This document shows positions 49,822 through 58,704 of a stretch of 64,000 nucleotides of DNA, one piece after another. The stretch is from Sphingomonas jatrophae (lineage in GTDB: Bacteria > Pseudomonadota > Alphaproteobacteria > Sphingomonadales > Sphingomonadaceae). Below the pieces are notes generated by a model. The model was not told where the DNA came from. It made no database searches and saw nothing but the letters and a program-made list of their open reading frames with translations. The stretch lies in NCBI RefSeq assembly GCF_900113315.1, contig NZ_FOZG01000001.1, forward strand, positions 1,898,230-1,962,229, written 5' to 3'. Each line of letters starts with the position of its first letter. The stretch's first letter is position 1. A program made the translations under genes and the position numbers.

Positions 49822-50979
49822 TCAGCGCGGCAGGCCGAGCATGCGCTCGGCGATGATGTTGCGCTGGATCTCGTTCGATCCGGCATAGATCGGGCCGGAC
49901 AGCGAGAAGATGTAATCGTCCAGCCAGTCGTCCACCGCGCCCGCATCGGGGGCGGAGGGGAGCAGTTCGGCGCGCGGGCCCAGGATCTCCAGCGCGGTCT
50001 GGTGGAGGTCGATGTCCATCTCCGACCAGAAGATCTTGTTGGTGCTCGCCTCCGGCCCGATCTTCGCGCCCGCCATCAGCCGGCTGGCTGTAGAATAGAT
50101 GGACAGGGCATAAGCCTCGGCGTTCATGAACGCGCGGACGACCTGCTTCTTCAGCGCCGGATCGACGCTGTTCTCATGCCGCCGGTAGAGCTCCGCCAGC
50201 TTCGCCGCCGCCACCTGATAGCGGGCGGGGCTGCGCAGCATCAGCCCGCGCTCGAACCCGGCCGTCGCCATGCAGATGTGCCAGCCCTGGCCCTCTTCGC
50301 CGAGGCGATTGAACGCGGGCACGCGCACGTCCTCGAGGAAGATCTCGGCGAAGCCGACATGGCCGTTGATCTTGCGGATCGGATTCACCGTCACGCCCGG
50401 CGCGTCGAGCCGGAAGAAGATCAGGCTCATGCCCTTGTGCCGCTCGGTCCCCGGCTCGCGGAACAGGCCGAACGCCCAGTCGGCAAAGGCGGCGCGGCTG
50501 GACCAGATCTTGTGGCCGTTCAGCACATAGTCGTCGCCGTCGCGCACGGCGGTGGCGCGCACGCCCGCCAGATCGCTGCCCGCCTGCGGCTCCGACCAGG
50601 CCTGCGCCCAGATCTCGTCCCCGCTGGCCATCGACGGCAGAAAGCGGACCTTCTGCTCGTGCGTGCCGAACTCCATCAGCGTCGGGCCGAGCAGGAAGAT
50701 GCCGTTCTGGTTGACGCGGCCGGGAGCGCCGGCGCGGTAATATTCCTCCTCGAAGATCAGCCACTGGATCAGATCGACCCCTCGGCCGCCATATTCGACC
50801 GGCCACGTCACCATGCCCCAGTCGCCCGACTTCAGCGTCCGCTCCCACGCGCGGTGCGCCTCGAAGCCTTCGCGCGTCGCGTCATAATGTTCCAGCGGCG
50901 TGGCCGGCACATGGGCCTCCAGCCAGGCACGCACTTCGGCGCGGAACGCCTGCTGTTCGGGGGTGTAGGTCAGGTCCAT
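49822..50979 (-). CDS. Acyl-CoA dehydrogenase subunit, FadE31-like
   Basis: 385 residues: MDLTYTPEQQAFRAEVRAWL, WPVEYGGRG, WAQAWSEPQAGSDLAGV, GHKIWSSRAAFADW, GFAEIFLEDVRVP and the C-terminal YAGSNEIQRNIIAERMLGLP. The substrate loop reads EPQAGSD, a known variant. In the mycobacterial C/D-ring regulon FadE31 pairs with FadE32. Co-location with echA20 and fadA6 supports the same step. It begins one base before the echA20 stop. Confidence 0.77.
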   Translation of the reverse strand: MDLTYTPEQQAFRAEVRAWLEAHVPATPLEHYDATREGFEAHRAWERTLKSGDWGMVTWPVEYGGRGVDLIQWLIFEEEYYRAGAPGRVNQNGIFLLGPTLMEFGTHEQKVRFLPSMASGDEIWAQAWSEPQAGSDLAGVRATAVRDGDDYVLNGHKIWSSRAAFADWAFGLFREPGTERHKGMSLIFFRLDAPGVTVNPIRKINGHVGFAEIFLEDVRVPAFNRLGEEGQGWHICMATAGFERGLMLRSPARYQVAAAKLAELYRRHENSVDPALKKQVVRAFMNAEAYALSIYSTASRLMAGAKIGPEASTNKIFWSEMDIDLHQTALEILGPRAELLPSAPDAGAVDDWLDDYIFSLSGPIYAGSNEIQRNIIAERMLGLPR

Positions 50980-50980
50980 C

Positions 50981-51736
50981 TCAGAATGCGGCCGCCTTGC
51001 CGGTTTCCACGAAGGCGTCGCGCGCCTTCTGGCTGTCCTCGTGCATGTACATTTCGAGCGTGAAGCCCTGTTCCCAGCGATAGCCGCGATCGACGTCGCG
51101 CGCCTCGAGGCCGTTCAGCGCTTCCTTGGCGATCACCAGCGCCTTGCGGCTCTTGGATGCGATCACCGCGCAGAAGGCGCGGGCCTCCGCCACCAGATCG
51201 GCGCGGGGCACCACCTTCTCGACGCCGCCCAGCCGGTAGGCCTCCGCTGCCGGGATGTTGCCGCCGGTGAAGAAGGCCGCGCGCACCTTATGCAGCGGCA
51301 GCATGCGCGACATGTGGCTGGCCCCGCCCATCGCGCCGCGATCGACCTCCGGGAGCGAGAAATAGGCGTCGTCCGCCGCGATGATCGTGTCCGATGCGCC
51401 GCAGATGCCGATGCCGCCGCCGATGACGAACTTGTGCACGGCGATCACCACCGGCACCTCGCAGTCGTGGATCGCCTTGAAGGTGAGGTAATTGCCGCGG
51501 TTGAGCAGCGGGATCCGCTCGGGATGCGCCTGCATCTCCTTGATGTCGACGCCGCCGCAAAAGCCCCGCGACGTCTCCGCCGCGCGGATCAGCAGGACGT
51601 TCACCTCCGGGTTGAACCCCGCCTCGCGGATCAGCGCGGGGAAGCTGTTCCACGTCTCGCTGTCGAACGCATTCACCGGCGGCACGTCGAAGACGATCTC
51701 CGCGATCCGATCCTTGATCTCCAGCGTGACGGGCAT
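50981..51736 (-). CDS. echA20: EchA20-like ring-D hydrolase (crotonase family)
   Basis: 251 residues with a strong GGAGGAGGAC site upstream. The crotonase blocks PPVNAFDS, GFCGGVDIKEMQ, FVIGGGIGICGASDT and LPEVDRGAMGGASHMSR closely match mycobacterial EchA20. That enzyme hydrolytically opens ring D of the bicyclic HIEC-CoA, producing COCHEA-CoA, the substrate of IpdAB. The GVDIKEMQ stretch, with Asp in place of the usual hydratase residue, fits hydrolase rather than hydratase chemistry. ipdC, ipdB and ipdA are the neighbouring genes. Confidence 0.83.
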   Translation of the reverse strand: MPVTLEIKDRIAEIVFDVPPVNAFDSETWNSFPALIREAGFNPEVNVLLIRAAETSRGFCGGVDIKEMQAHPERIPLLNRGNYLTFKAIHDCEVPVVIAVHKFVIGGGIGICGASDTIIAADDAYFSLPEVDRGAMGGASHMSRMLPLHKVRAAFFTGGNIPAAEAYRLGGVEKVVPRADLVAEARAFCAVIASKSRKALVIAKEALNGLEARDVDRGYRWEQGFTLEMYMHEDSQKARDAFVETGKAAAF

Positions 51737-51751
51737 GTCTGTCCTCCTCCT

Positions 51752-52843
51752 TCAGGCCGCGTGCACAGGCGCGGCGCTGCCGAGTGCCGCGAGCGCGGCC
51801 AGCCGCTCATGCGCCTCGGCGACGATGCGATCGACCAGCACCTGGCAGGTCGGAATGTCGTCGATCCGGCCGCCGACGACGCCGGTCGCCATCACGCCAT
51901 GCTCGACATCGCCGTGGACGACCGCTTTCTGGATCATCATCGGCATGTTGGCGGCCATGATCGCCTGCTTGAGCGGCATCGCGCCGTGCGAGGTCATGCC
52001 GCGCGCGGACTTCAGCATGTCGAGCCACGATGCGCCGGTCTGCTTCTTCATCTGGCTGCCGCTCTCGAACGCGCGGAGCCACATGCCGAACGGGCCGGAC
52101 TTCTCGATCCGGTCCATCGCCTTGGATCGCACCATGCGCTGCGGGATGCCGTCCAGCTTGGTGGTGACGACGATGCCGTCGGTGCTGGCCTTCAGATATT
52201 CGGCCTTGGCCGCATCCGGCACCGGGCTTTCCTTGGTCAGCAGGAAGCGCGTGCCCATCGCGATGCCGACGGCGCCGTAAGCCAGCGCCGCCGCCAGGCC
52301 GCGGCCGTCCGCCATGCCGCCGCTGGCGATCACCGGCACCTTCACCGCATCCAGCACCTGCGGCAGCAGCACCGTCGTCGGCACCGATCCGGTGTGGCCG
52401 CCGCCTTCGCCGCCCTGCACGTTGACCATGTCGACGCCCAGCTGAACCATCTTCTGCGCATGCTTCACCGCGCCGACTGTCGGCACGCACAGGATGCCGG
52501 CATCGCGGAAGCGGCCGATCATCTTGGCATCCGGCCCACGCCCGAACGAGACGGCGCGCACCTGATCCTTGTTCTCGACGATCAGGTCGACGATCTTGTC
52601 GGCGCCCGGCTGGAAGCTGTGGAAGTTGACGCCGAACGGCCGGTCCGTGCCGCGGCGCACCTCCAGCAGCTTGGTGCGGGCCTCGTCGGGTGTCATCACC
52701 GCCGCGCCGAGGAAGCCGAACGCGCCCGCATTCGAGCTGCCGATCACCAGGCTCGGCTCCGCTACCCAGCCCATTGCGGTCTGGATGATCGGCCAGCGGC
52801 AGCCCAGCCGCTCCACCATCACCGTGTGCAGCGGATCGCCCAT
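51752..52843 (-). CDS. ipdC: IpdC-like flavin-dependent oxidoreductase (nitronate monooxygenase fold)
   Basis: 363 residues from the ATG at 52843, overlapping the previous stop (TGATG). It is a TIM-barrel FMN protein of the 2-nitropropane dioxygenase family: PIIQTAMGWV, GGEGGGHTGSV, VIASGGMADGRGLAAALAYGA and GTRFLLTKES form the FMN site. IpdC works with IpdF on hydroxylated HIC-CoA to set up ring opening by EchA20. Length agrees with the actinobacterial protein, and echA20 and ipdAB flank it. Confidence 0.84.
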   Translation of the reverse strand: MGDPLHTVMVERLGCRWPIIQTAMGWVAEPSLVIGSSNAGAFGFLGAAVMTPDEARTKLLEVRRGTDRPFGVNFHSFQPGADKIVDLIVENKDQVRAVSFGRGPDAKMIGRFRDAGILCVPTVGAVKHAQKMVQLGVDMVNVQGGEGGGHTGSVPTTVLLPQVLDAVKVPVIASGGMADGRGLAAALAYGAVGIAMGTRFLLTKESPVPDAAKAEYLKASTDGIVVTTKLDGIPQRMVRSKAMDRIEKSGPFGMWLRAFESGSQMKKQTGASWLDMLKSARGMTSHGAMPLKQAIMAANMPMMIQKAVVHGDVEHGVMATGVVGGRIDDIPTCQVLVDRIVAEAHERLAALAALGSAAPVHAA

Positions 52844-53748
52844 CACGCGTCCCCCGCCTGCTTCTTGTTGGCCGACGCCATCGATTTGGCGTCCTGCCCG
52901 GCAAGGCTGTCGATCGAGGTGAGATCGTTCTGCGCGTGGGCGAAGTGATGCATGTGATATTGCGCGTCCATGGCGCTCCGCTTGCCCATCAATTCCTCGA
53001 CGTGATTGATCGCCTGCTTGCTCAGCCAGTTGCTCAGTCGCGGCTGCGCGACCAGCTTGGCCGCCATGGCTGCGGCGGCATCGCGCAGCTCGGCGCGGGG
53101 CACGATCTTGTTGACCATGCCGAACTGCTCGGCCCGCTGCGCGCTCATCCGCTCGCCCAGCAGCAGGAACTCCTTGGCCACCCGTGGCGGCAATTCGTAG
53201 GCGTGGGCGAAATATTCGACGCCCGGAATGCCCATCCGGTTGACCGGATCCTGGAAGAAGGCGTCGTCGCTGGCGACGATCAGGTCGCACACCCACGCCA
53301 GCATCAGCCCGCCCGCCACGCACGCGCCCTGCACCATCGCGATGGTCGGCTTGGCCACGTCGCGCCAGCGCCGGCACATGCCGACATATTGCTCCTTCTC
53401 GCGCGTATAGAGCAGCTCCGCGCCCGGCTTGTTGACGTGGCCCGGCACCATCAGCCGGTTGTCGAACGGCTTGTGCACGTCGCGTCCCGGCGTGCCGATA
53501 TCGTGGCCCGCGGAGAAGTGCTTGCCATGGCCGCCCAGCACGATGCAGCGCACGTCATCGTCGTTGGTCGCGCGGATGAACGCATCGTCCAGTGCATAGG
53601 TCATCTGCCCGTTCTGGGCATTGTTGACCGCCGGGCGGTTCATCATGATCCAAGCGACGCGGTCGATCACTTCATAGGTGACCGGCTCATCCGTTTCGTA
53701 GACGGTGTCCACCGTCCGCGGTTCGACGAGGGCGTCGGCGTGGTTCAT
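52843..53748 (-). CDS. Enoyl-CoA hydratase/isomerase family protein
   Basis: 301 residues from the ATG at 53748. Crotonase blocks: VAWIMMNRPAVNNAQNGQM, GHGKHFSAGHDIGTPG, VQGACVAGGLMLAWVCDLIV and DPVNRMGIPGVEYFAHAYEL. A C-terminal extension (MHHFAHAQNDLTSIDS) exceeds the normal length. It is distinct from the EchA20-like gene. The GMGIPG-type glutamate of true hydratases is not obvious, so it may be an isomerase or hydrolase. Set between ipdB and ipdC, it should act on a C/D-ring CoA ester, but I know no clear actinobacterial equivalent. Confidence 0.78.
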   Translation of the reverse strand: MNHADALVEPRTVDTVYETDEPVTYEVIDRVAWIMMNRPAVNNAQNGQMTYALDDAFIRATNDDDVRCIVLGGHGKHFSAGHDIGTPGRDVHKPFDNRLMVPGHVNKPGAELLYTREKEQYVGMCRRWRDVAKPTIAMVQGACVAGGLMLAWVCDLIVASDDAFFQDPVNRMGIPGVEYFAHAYELPPRVAKEFLLLGERMSAQRAEQFGMVNKIVPRAELRDAAAAMAAKLVAQPRLSNWLSKQAINHVEELMGKRSAMDAQYHMHHFAHAQNDLTSIDSLAGQDAKSMASANKKQAGDA

Positions 53749-53749
53749 G

Positions 53750-54550
53750 TCAGGCGGCTTCCCGGATCGCGGACGGGTTCCCCTTGAACACGCCGGCCCG
53801 GACATTGTGCGGATCGAGCTGCGCGATCAACGCCAGCGCCGCTGCATCCGGACCCGCCGTCGTCGGGATGTCCTCGCCGATGCGGGCGAGCGGGAAGCCC
53901 GTATTCTCCTGCACCTCGTCGAACGACACGCCGGGATGGAGCGAGACGACGCGCATCTGATGATCCGGCCCGCCGAAATCCAGCACGCACAGGTTGGTGA
54001 CGATCACGCGCAGATCGACGCCGGAATAGTTGCCGCCCGCCACGCGCCGCGCCGGATTGTAGCCGACGCCCGAGATCATATCCACTTCGCCCGGAACCAG
54101 CGTGCGCTGCGTGTGCGACGGGAAGAAGAAACTGTTGGCGTGATAGATGGTGTTGCCCGGGAAACCGCGCACGCCCAGCATCTGCGTCTTCGGCTTGTCG
54201 TACGTGCCGCCAAGATAGCTGAGGTTGATCTGGCCGAACCGGTCGATCTGCGTCGGCGTGACCATGGCGTGGCGCCGCCCCGTCCACACCGCGCTGTCGA
54301 AGAAGCGCGAGAAGGGGAGATAACCGGCGGCCTTGCGATCGTCATAGCTGCGCGGGCCGATCGGCACCGGCTGCTCGACCAGATAGGCCTCGCCGTCCGT
54401 CATCATCAGCTCGGGGCTGTGCGACAGCTTGGCGAGGCCCGCGGCCAGGCGCGGCACGGGGCCGACGCCGGTCGCGACGATCTCGCCATTGTTCCGGAAG
54501 GCTTCCGAGCAGGCGAAGACGCAGAGTTCTGCGAGCGTGTAGTCCGTCAT
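53750..54550 (-). CDS. ipdB: IpdB, beta subunit of ring-C-cleaving CoA hydrolase
   Basis: A 266-residue class I CoA-transferase beta-like subunit: AELCVFACSEAFRNNGEIVA, MMTDGEAYL, GRRHAMVTPTQIDRFGQIN, MLGVRGFPGNTIYHANSFFF and FGGPDHQMRVVSLHPGVSFD. IpdAB looks like a CoA transferase but hydrolyses ring C of COCHEA-CoA in mycobacteria; the beta subunit lacks the transferase catalytic glutamate. It overlaps ipdA by one base (TGATG), consistent with a heterotetramer. Confidence 0.87.
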   Translation of the reverse strand: MTDYTLAELCVFACSEAFRNNGEIVATGVGPVPRLAAGLAKLSHSPELMMTDGEAYLVEQPVPIGPRSYDDRKAAGYLPFSRFFDSAVWTGRRHAMVTPTQIDRFGQINLSYLGGTYDKPKTQMLGVRGFPGNTIYHANSFFFPSHTQRTLVPGEVDMISGVGYNPARRVAGGNYSGVDLRVIVTNLCVLDFGGPDHQMRVVSLHPGVSFDEVQENTGFPLARIGEDIPTTAGPDAAALALIAQLDPHNVRAGVFKGNPSAIREAA

Positions 54551-55446
54551 CAGAATATCGGAAGCGGGAGAGCCGCGACCGCCTCCTTTCCACCGATTTG
54601 CTCGAGATAGGCGCTTTCGCTGGCACCGACGAAACGGTCGGCGACGGCGGACCAGTCGCCCGGATCCTTGGCGGCGTCGGCATAGGCCTTGAACGCCTTC
54701 ATGTCCCAGCCATAGGCCGGCGGCATCGAGCTTGGATGCGCGCCGCCCGGCATCTCGACGACGCCCGACACGAAGCAGCGCTCGAACACGTTATACTGCG
54801 CGTCGCCCGGATAATGATCCTCCATCCGGTCGACCAGTTCCTCGCACGAGACGAAGGTCTTGGCCGCGGCCTTGGCGAACCACTCGTCATAATAAGTGTC
54901 GGCGCCGAACAGGTGGACGTTGCCGCGCCAGTCGCTGCGATTGGCGTGAATGAAGGCAACGTCGAGCTTCAGCGCCGGCATCGCGATCAGCGTCTCGCTG
55001 TCGGCATAGGGGGACTGCACCGTCTTGAGGCCGCCCAGCTCCGCCAGATCGGTGCCGAGGCCGACGCGCGTCGGCAGGAAGGGCAGGCCGAAGGCGGCGG
55101 CCTTCAGCCCCCACTGGAACATGCCTTCGTCCAGTTCCATCACTTCAAGGCCGCCCGCCTCGCGCGCCTTGCGGAACCACGGCTCCAGCGGGATCGCATC
55201 GAGCGAGACGAAGGCGAAGACCAGCTTCTTCACCTTGCCCGCCGCGCACAGCATGCCGACGTCGGCGCCGCCATAAGCGACGATCGTCAGATCCTTAACG
55301 TCGGAGCGGAGGATCTCGCGGACCAGCGCCATCGGCTTGCGCCGCGGGCCCCAGCCGCCGATCCCCACGGTCATGCCGTCGCGCAGGGTGGCGACCATCT
55401 CCTGCGCCGACATGCGTTTGTCCAAGGTCGCCGGCATCTCAGTCAT
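54550..55446 (-). CDS. ipdA: IpdA, alpha subunit of ring-C-cleaving CoA hydrolase
   Basis: A 298-residue CoA-transferase alpha-like subunit: DGMTVGIGGWGPRRKPMALV, LTIVAYGGADVGMLCAAGKV, LDAIPLEPWFRKARE and MELDEGMFQWGLKAAAF, then ALKLDVAFIHANRSDWRGN. E107, in the LDEG motif, is the likely counterpart of the catalytic glutamate reported for mycobacterial IpdA. The start at 55446 overlaps the hsaC stop by 8 bp, joining A/B-ring and C/D-ring genes in one transcript. Confidence 0.87.
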   Translation of the reverse strand: MTEMPATLDKRMSAQEMVATLRDGMTVGIGGWGPRRKPMALVREILRSDVKDLTIVAYGGADVGMLCAAGKVKKLVFAFVSLDAIPLEPWFRKAREAGGLEVMELDEGMFQWGLKAAAFGLPFLPTRVGLGTDLAELGGLKTVQSPYADSETLIAMPALKLDVAFIHANRSDWRGNVHLFGADTYYDEWFAKAAAKTFVSCEELVDRMEDHYPGDAQYNVFERCFVSGVVEMPGGAHPSSMPPAYGWDMKAFKAYADAAKDPGDWSAVADRFVGASESAYLEQIGGKEAVAALPLPIF

Positions 55447-56359
55447 CCTTTTCGTGCGCCCATTTGTGGCCCCAGTCGCTGACGCCCAGGCTGGTCGTGG
55501 GCACCCACGTGTCCGGATCGATTACCAGACCGTTCCAGCCATATTCGATGTCGAACCCGCCGGGCGTGCGCATGTAGAAAGAGGTCATCTTGTCGTTGAC
55601 ATGCCGCCCGAGCGTCGCCGAGAGGGGAACCTTTCCCTTGCTTTTCAGCACGCGATCATAGGCACGGCCGACATCCTCGAGCGTGCCGACCTCCAGCATC
55701 ATGTGCACGGCGCCGTTCGGGCTTTCCGGCATCTGGCCGAGCGCCAGGCTGTGATGACGGCCGTTGCGCGCGTGCATGAAGGCGAAGCCGATGCCGGCAT
55801 CGTCCGGCCCGCCGCCGGCCAGGAAAAAGCGGCCGAGATCGGTGTCGCCGAAGCCCAGCACCTCCTTGTAGAAAGCGTGCGTTTCCTCAAACGCCGGCGC
55901 GGTCAGCACGACATGGCCGAGACCCATGTCGCCATTGTCGCCCGTGACGAAGCGGCTGACCGCGGCGGGCGAGACGAACGGCGCATAATCGTAGAAGCGT
56001 CCGTAGAAAAGCTCGAACCCGTTGCCGCACGGATCGGACGAGCGGGCGAGTTCATAGACCTTGCGCCCGCGCGCCTCCATGATGCCCGCACGCTCCACCG
56101 GGCGGCCTGCCGCCTCCAGCCGCGCGATCGCCGCATCGAAGGCTTCCTTGGAGGCGAATTCCCAGCCCGGCGCGACGAACGCCTCGCGCTCGCCCTTGCG
56201 GATCCAGAAACGGAAGGGGCGATCATCGACGCGCAGGAACAGCACGTCCGGATCACCCGACGGCGATTCCATCGCGCCGAGGATCTGCGTGCCATATTCC
56301 TGCCAAGCCGCAAGATCGCGCGTCTCGATGACGACGTAGCCCAACGAACTGACGCTCAC
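55439..56359 (-). CDS. hsaC: HsaC-like extradiol dioxygenase (3,4-DHSA dioxygenase)
   Basis: 306 residues from a GTG at 56359 (GGAGCGG upstream). A type I two-domain extradiol dioxygenase. Iron ligands by alignment are H149 (GLGHVVLT), H219 (VHMMLEV) and E272 (FDIEYG). Active-site residues H203 (RHHSLAL), H253 and Y262 are also present, so the enzyme should be fully active. HsaC/TesB cleaves the catechol ring of 3,4-DHSA, the ring-A product of HsaA. It opens the long minus operon and is divergent from hsaA, with a 262-bp spacer. Confidence 0.9.
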   Translation of the reverse strand: MSVSSLGYVVIETRDLAAWQEYGTQILGAMESPSGDPDVLFLRVDDRPFRFWIRKGEREAFVAPGWEFASKEAFDAAIARLEAAGRPVERAGIMEARGRKVYELARSSDPCGNGFELFYGRFYDYAPFVSPAAVSRFVTGDNGDMGLGHVVLTAPAFEETHAFYKEVLGFGDTDLGRFFLAGGGPDDAGIGFAFMHARNGRHHSLALGQMPESPNGAVHMMLEVGTLEDVGRAYDRVLKSKGKVPLSATLGRHVNDKMTSFYMRTPGGFDIEYGWNGLVIDPDTWVPTTSLGVSDWGHKWAHEKDD

Positions 56360-56621
56360 CTGTTCCGCTCCCCACCCAGAACCCCGCTCACGGCGCCGAT
56401 CGGCTACGCAAGTCGATTGCGCCGCCATGCCTGCGCAATTGCATGATCGCCGCGCCCCGGCGGCCTCATGCGATCATCGCCAAAGCGTGTTTGATGCGCT
56501 AAAGCGTCACCGCGGACGATGCAAGCCCCCGCGGAAGGCTTGACAGTTTGCGCAGAATAGACCAACTGGATCTACGCATCCCGCCCGTCTAGCCGATGAG
56601 GTCGGGAACCAGGAGACGGTG
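56360..56621. promoter_or_regulatory. Divergent hsaC/hsaA promoter region
   Basis: A 262-bp spacer between the two main operons, AT-richer than the genes. It contains an inverted repeat ATGATCGC (56443-56450) and GCGATCAT (56470-56477), 19 bases apart, near the hsaC side. A TTGACA hexamer at 56540-56545 on the hsaA side could be a -35 element, but I see no convincing -10 partner. AGGAGACG at 56611-56618 is the hsaA ribosome-binding site. It probably carries the operators that switch both A/B- and C/D-ring genes. Confidence 0.45.
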
Positions 56622-57854
56622 ATGAACGCGAGCAGCGCAGTCCTCTCGATGCCCGATACCGGCTACGCCCAGGTGGCGGAGCTTGTGACCCCCGAAATCC
56701 TCATCGAACGCGCGCGCGCGATGGTGCCGGTGCTGAAGGCGCGCGCCAAACAGGCGACCGCGCAGCGCCGCATCCCGGACGAGACGATCGCCGAGATGCA
56801 GGAAGCGGGCTTCTTCCGCATCCTCCAGCCCAAGCGCTGGGGCGGGTATGAGATGAACCCCAACGTGTTCTTCGAGGTGCAGAAGCTGCTGGCCGAAGGC
56901 TGCATGTCGACGGGCTGGGTCTACGGCGTCGTCGGTGGCCATCCCTACGAGCTGGCGCTGTTCCACGATCAGGCGCAGGTCGATGTGTGGGGCGAGGATG
57001 ACAGCGTGCTCGTCTCCTCCTCCTACCAGCCGGTCGGCGTGGTGGAGCGGGCCGAGGGCGGTTTCTACCTGTCAGGCCGCTGGGGCTTCTCCTCGGGGTC
57101 GGAGCATTGCGACTGGGTACTGCTCGGCGCGATGATCCCGCCGGCCGAGGAGGGCGGCCCGCCCGACATGCGCACCTTCCTGCTGCCGCGGGCGGACTAC
57201 AAGATCGAGGATGCGTGGCACACGTTCGGCCTGCAGGGCACGGGCAGCCAGGATATCGTCGTCGATCGCGCCTTCGTGCCCGAGCACCGCACGCACAAGG
57301 CGGTGGACGGCTTCCTCTGCCGCAATCCCGGCCAGGCCGAGAATGACGCGCCGCTGTTCCGCCTGCCCTGGGCGCAGATCTTCCTGCGGCTCGTCTCCAC
57401 CGCCGCGCTTGGCGGCGCCAAGGCGGCGGTGAAGGGGGCGCTGGAGATCACCGCCAACCGCGTGTCGACCAACACGGGCAAGGCCTCCAAGGCCGATCCG
57501 ATGGTGATGAGCGCGATCGCCAAGGCCTATTCGCAGATCGACGAGATGGAGCTGGTGCTCCAGCGCAACGTCAACGACATGCTCGGCCATGCCGAGCGGG
57601 GCGAGGAGGTGCCGATGGAGAAGCGCACGCTCTATCGCTACCAGTCGGCCTCCGTCGTGCGGCGCTGCGCGGAAATGGTGGACGATCTGCTGCCGCTGCT
57701 GGGCGGCCGCGCCATCTACATGTCCAGCCCGCTGGTGCAGCCGTGGCTTGACCTCAATGCCGCGCGTGCGCACGTTGCGAATGACCCGAACAACATGGCG
57801 GGCGACGTGGTCGGCAGCCTGATGGGTCAGCCGCCTGCCTTCATGTTCGTCTGA
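56622..57854 (+). CDS. hsaA: HsaA-like flavin-dependent monooxygenase (3-HSA hydroxylase, oxygenase)
   Basis: 410 residues from the ATG at 56622 (a GTG three bases earlier is possible). It has the acyl-CoA dehydrogenase-like fold of group D flavin monooxygenases: RRIPDETIAEMQEAGFFRIL, QPKRWGGYEM, SGRWGFSSGSEHCDWVLLGA, FGLQGTGSQDIVVDRAFVPE and a C-terminal YRYQSASVVRRCAEMVDDL. HsaA uses reduced flavin from HsaB to hydroxylate 3-HSA at C4, making the catechol for HsaC. The sister genes hsaD, B, E, G and F follow without gaps. Confidence 0.88.
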   Translation: MNASSAVLSMPDTGYAQVAELVTPEILIERARAMVPVLKARAKQATAQRRIPDETIAEMQEAGFFRILQPKRWGGYEMNPNVFFEVQKLLAEGCMSTGWVYGVVGGHPYELALFHDQAQVDVWGEDDSVLVSSSYQPVGVVERAEGGFYLSGRWGFSSGSEHCDWVLLGAMIPPAEEGGPPDMRTFLLPRADYKIEDAWHTFGLQGTGSQDIVVDRAFVPEHRTHKAVDGFLCRNPGQAENDAPLFRLPWAQIFLRLVSTAALGGAKAAVKGALEITANRVSTNTGKASKADPMVMSAIAKAYSQIDEMELVLQRNVNDMLGHAERGEEVPMEKRTLYRYQSASVVRRCAEMVDDLLPLLGGRAIYMSSPLVQPWLDLNAARAHVANDPNNMAGDVVGSLMGQPPAFMFV

Positions 57855-57879
57855 CGCGACGCAAGGGGAGAGGGCAGGG

Positions 57880-58704
57880 GTGGCCGAATTGCAGATCAGC
57901 ACGCACCGCGTGAGCGGCGATTACGACATCGTGGTGGCGGAGACCGGCCCGGCGGACGGGCCGGCGGTGGTGTTCCTCCACGGCAGCGGCCCGGGCGCAT
58001 CGGGCCGCTCCAATTTCCGCAAGAATGTCGATGCGTTCGTCGCGGCCGGCTACCGCGTGCTGCTGCCCGACCTGATCGGCTATGGCGCCTCGTCCAAGCC
58101 GGAGGGGATCGACTATACGCTCCAGCTCTTCACCGACACGGTGTATGAGGCGCTGCAGGCGCAGGGCGTGACCAAGGCGACGCTGATCGGCAACTCGCTG
58201 GGCGGCGGCATCGCGCTGCAGATGACGCTCGACCATCCCGAATTCGCCGAGAAGCTCGTCCTGATGGCGCCCGGCTGCGTCGCGCCGCGCGAAGATTATT
58301 TCGTGATGCCCGGCATCGCCAAGATGGTGTCCAACTTTGGCGGGCCGGATTTCAACGTGGACGAGCAGAAGCGCCTGATCGGCAACCTGCTCCATCCCGA
58401 CGCGCACCACCACATCACCGACCAGCTGGTGGAGGAGCGCTTCGCCGTCGCGCGGACGCAGCCGAAGGACGTGCTCGTCCGGATGCGCACGCCCGATCTC
58501 GGGCCGCGTCTCGGCGAAATCACGCAGCCGATCTTCGTGCTGTGGGGCCTGAACGACGAATTCTGCCCTGAGGCGCATAGCCGCCTGTTCCTCGATCGCT
58601 GCCCTGATGTGCGCGCGATCACCTTTGCCCGCACCGGCCACTGGGTGCAGGTGGAGCGGGCTGAGGAGTTCAACCGTTACTCGCTCGATTTCCTGCGTGA
58701 CTGA
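57880..58704 (+). CDS. hsaD: HsaD-like meta-cleavage product hydrolase
   Basis: 274 residues from a GTG at 57880 with GGGGAGAGGG upstream. Catalytic triad S106 (GNSLGG), D226 (WGLNDEFCP) and H254 (RTGHWVQVER). The oxyanion motif HGSGPG (34-39) is typical of meta-cleavage-product hydrolases. HsaD hydrolyses 4,9-DSHA to HIP and 2-hydroxyhexa-2,4-dienoate, linking the A/B-ring branch to FadD3 and to HsaE. hsaB begins inside its last codons (8-bp overlap). Confidence 0.88.
   Translation: MAELQISTHRVSGDYDIVVAETGPADGPAVVFLHGSGPGASGRSNFRKNVDAFVAAGYRVLLPDLIGYGASSKPEGIDYTLQLFTDTVYEALQAQGVTKATLIGNSLGGGIALQMTLDHPEFAEKLVLMAPGCVAPREDYFVMPGIAKMVSNFGGPDFNVDEQKRLIGNLLHPDAHHHITDQLVEERFAVARTQPKDVLVRMRTPDLGPRLGEITQPIFVLWGLNDEFCPEAHSRLFLDRCPDVRAITFARTGHWVQVERAEEFNRYSLDFLRD

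Noticed and set aside
51041..52948. A 635-codon open frame on the plus strand
   Set aside because: Antisense to echA20 and ipdC, both strongly supported; the shadow is low-complexity in His, Arg and Ala.
53750..55446. 3-oxoadipate or acetoacetate CoA-transferase
   Set aside because: The fold matches, but the beta subunit lacks the transferase glutamate and the neighbours are ipdC, echA20 and fadA6, fitting IpdAB.
56540..56580. A full sigma70 promoter with TTGACA and a -10 box
   Set aside because: The TTGACA is present, but no convincing -10 hexamer lies 16-18 bp downstream, so only the -35-like element is mentioned.
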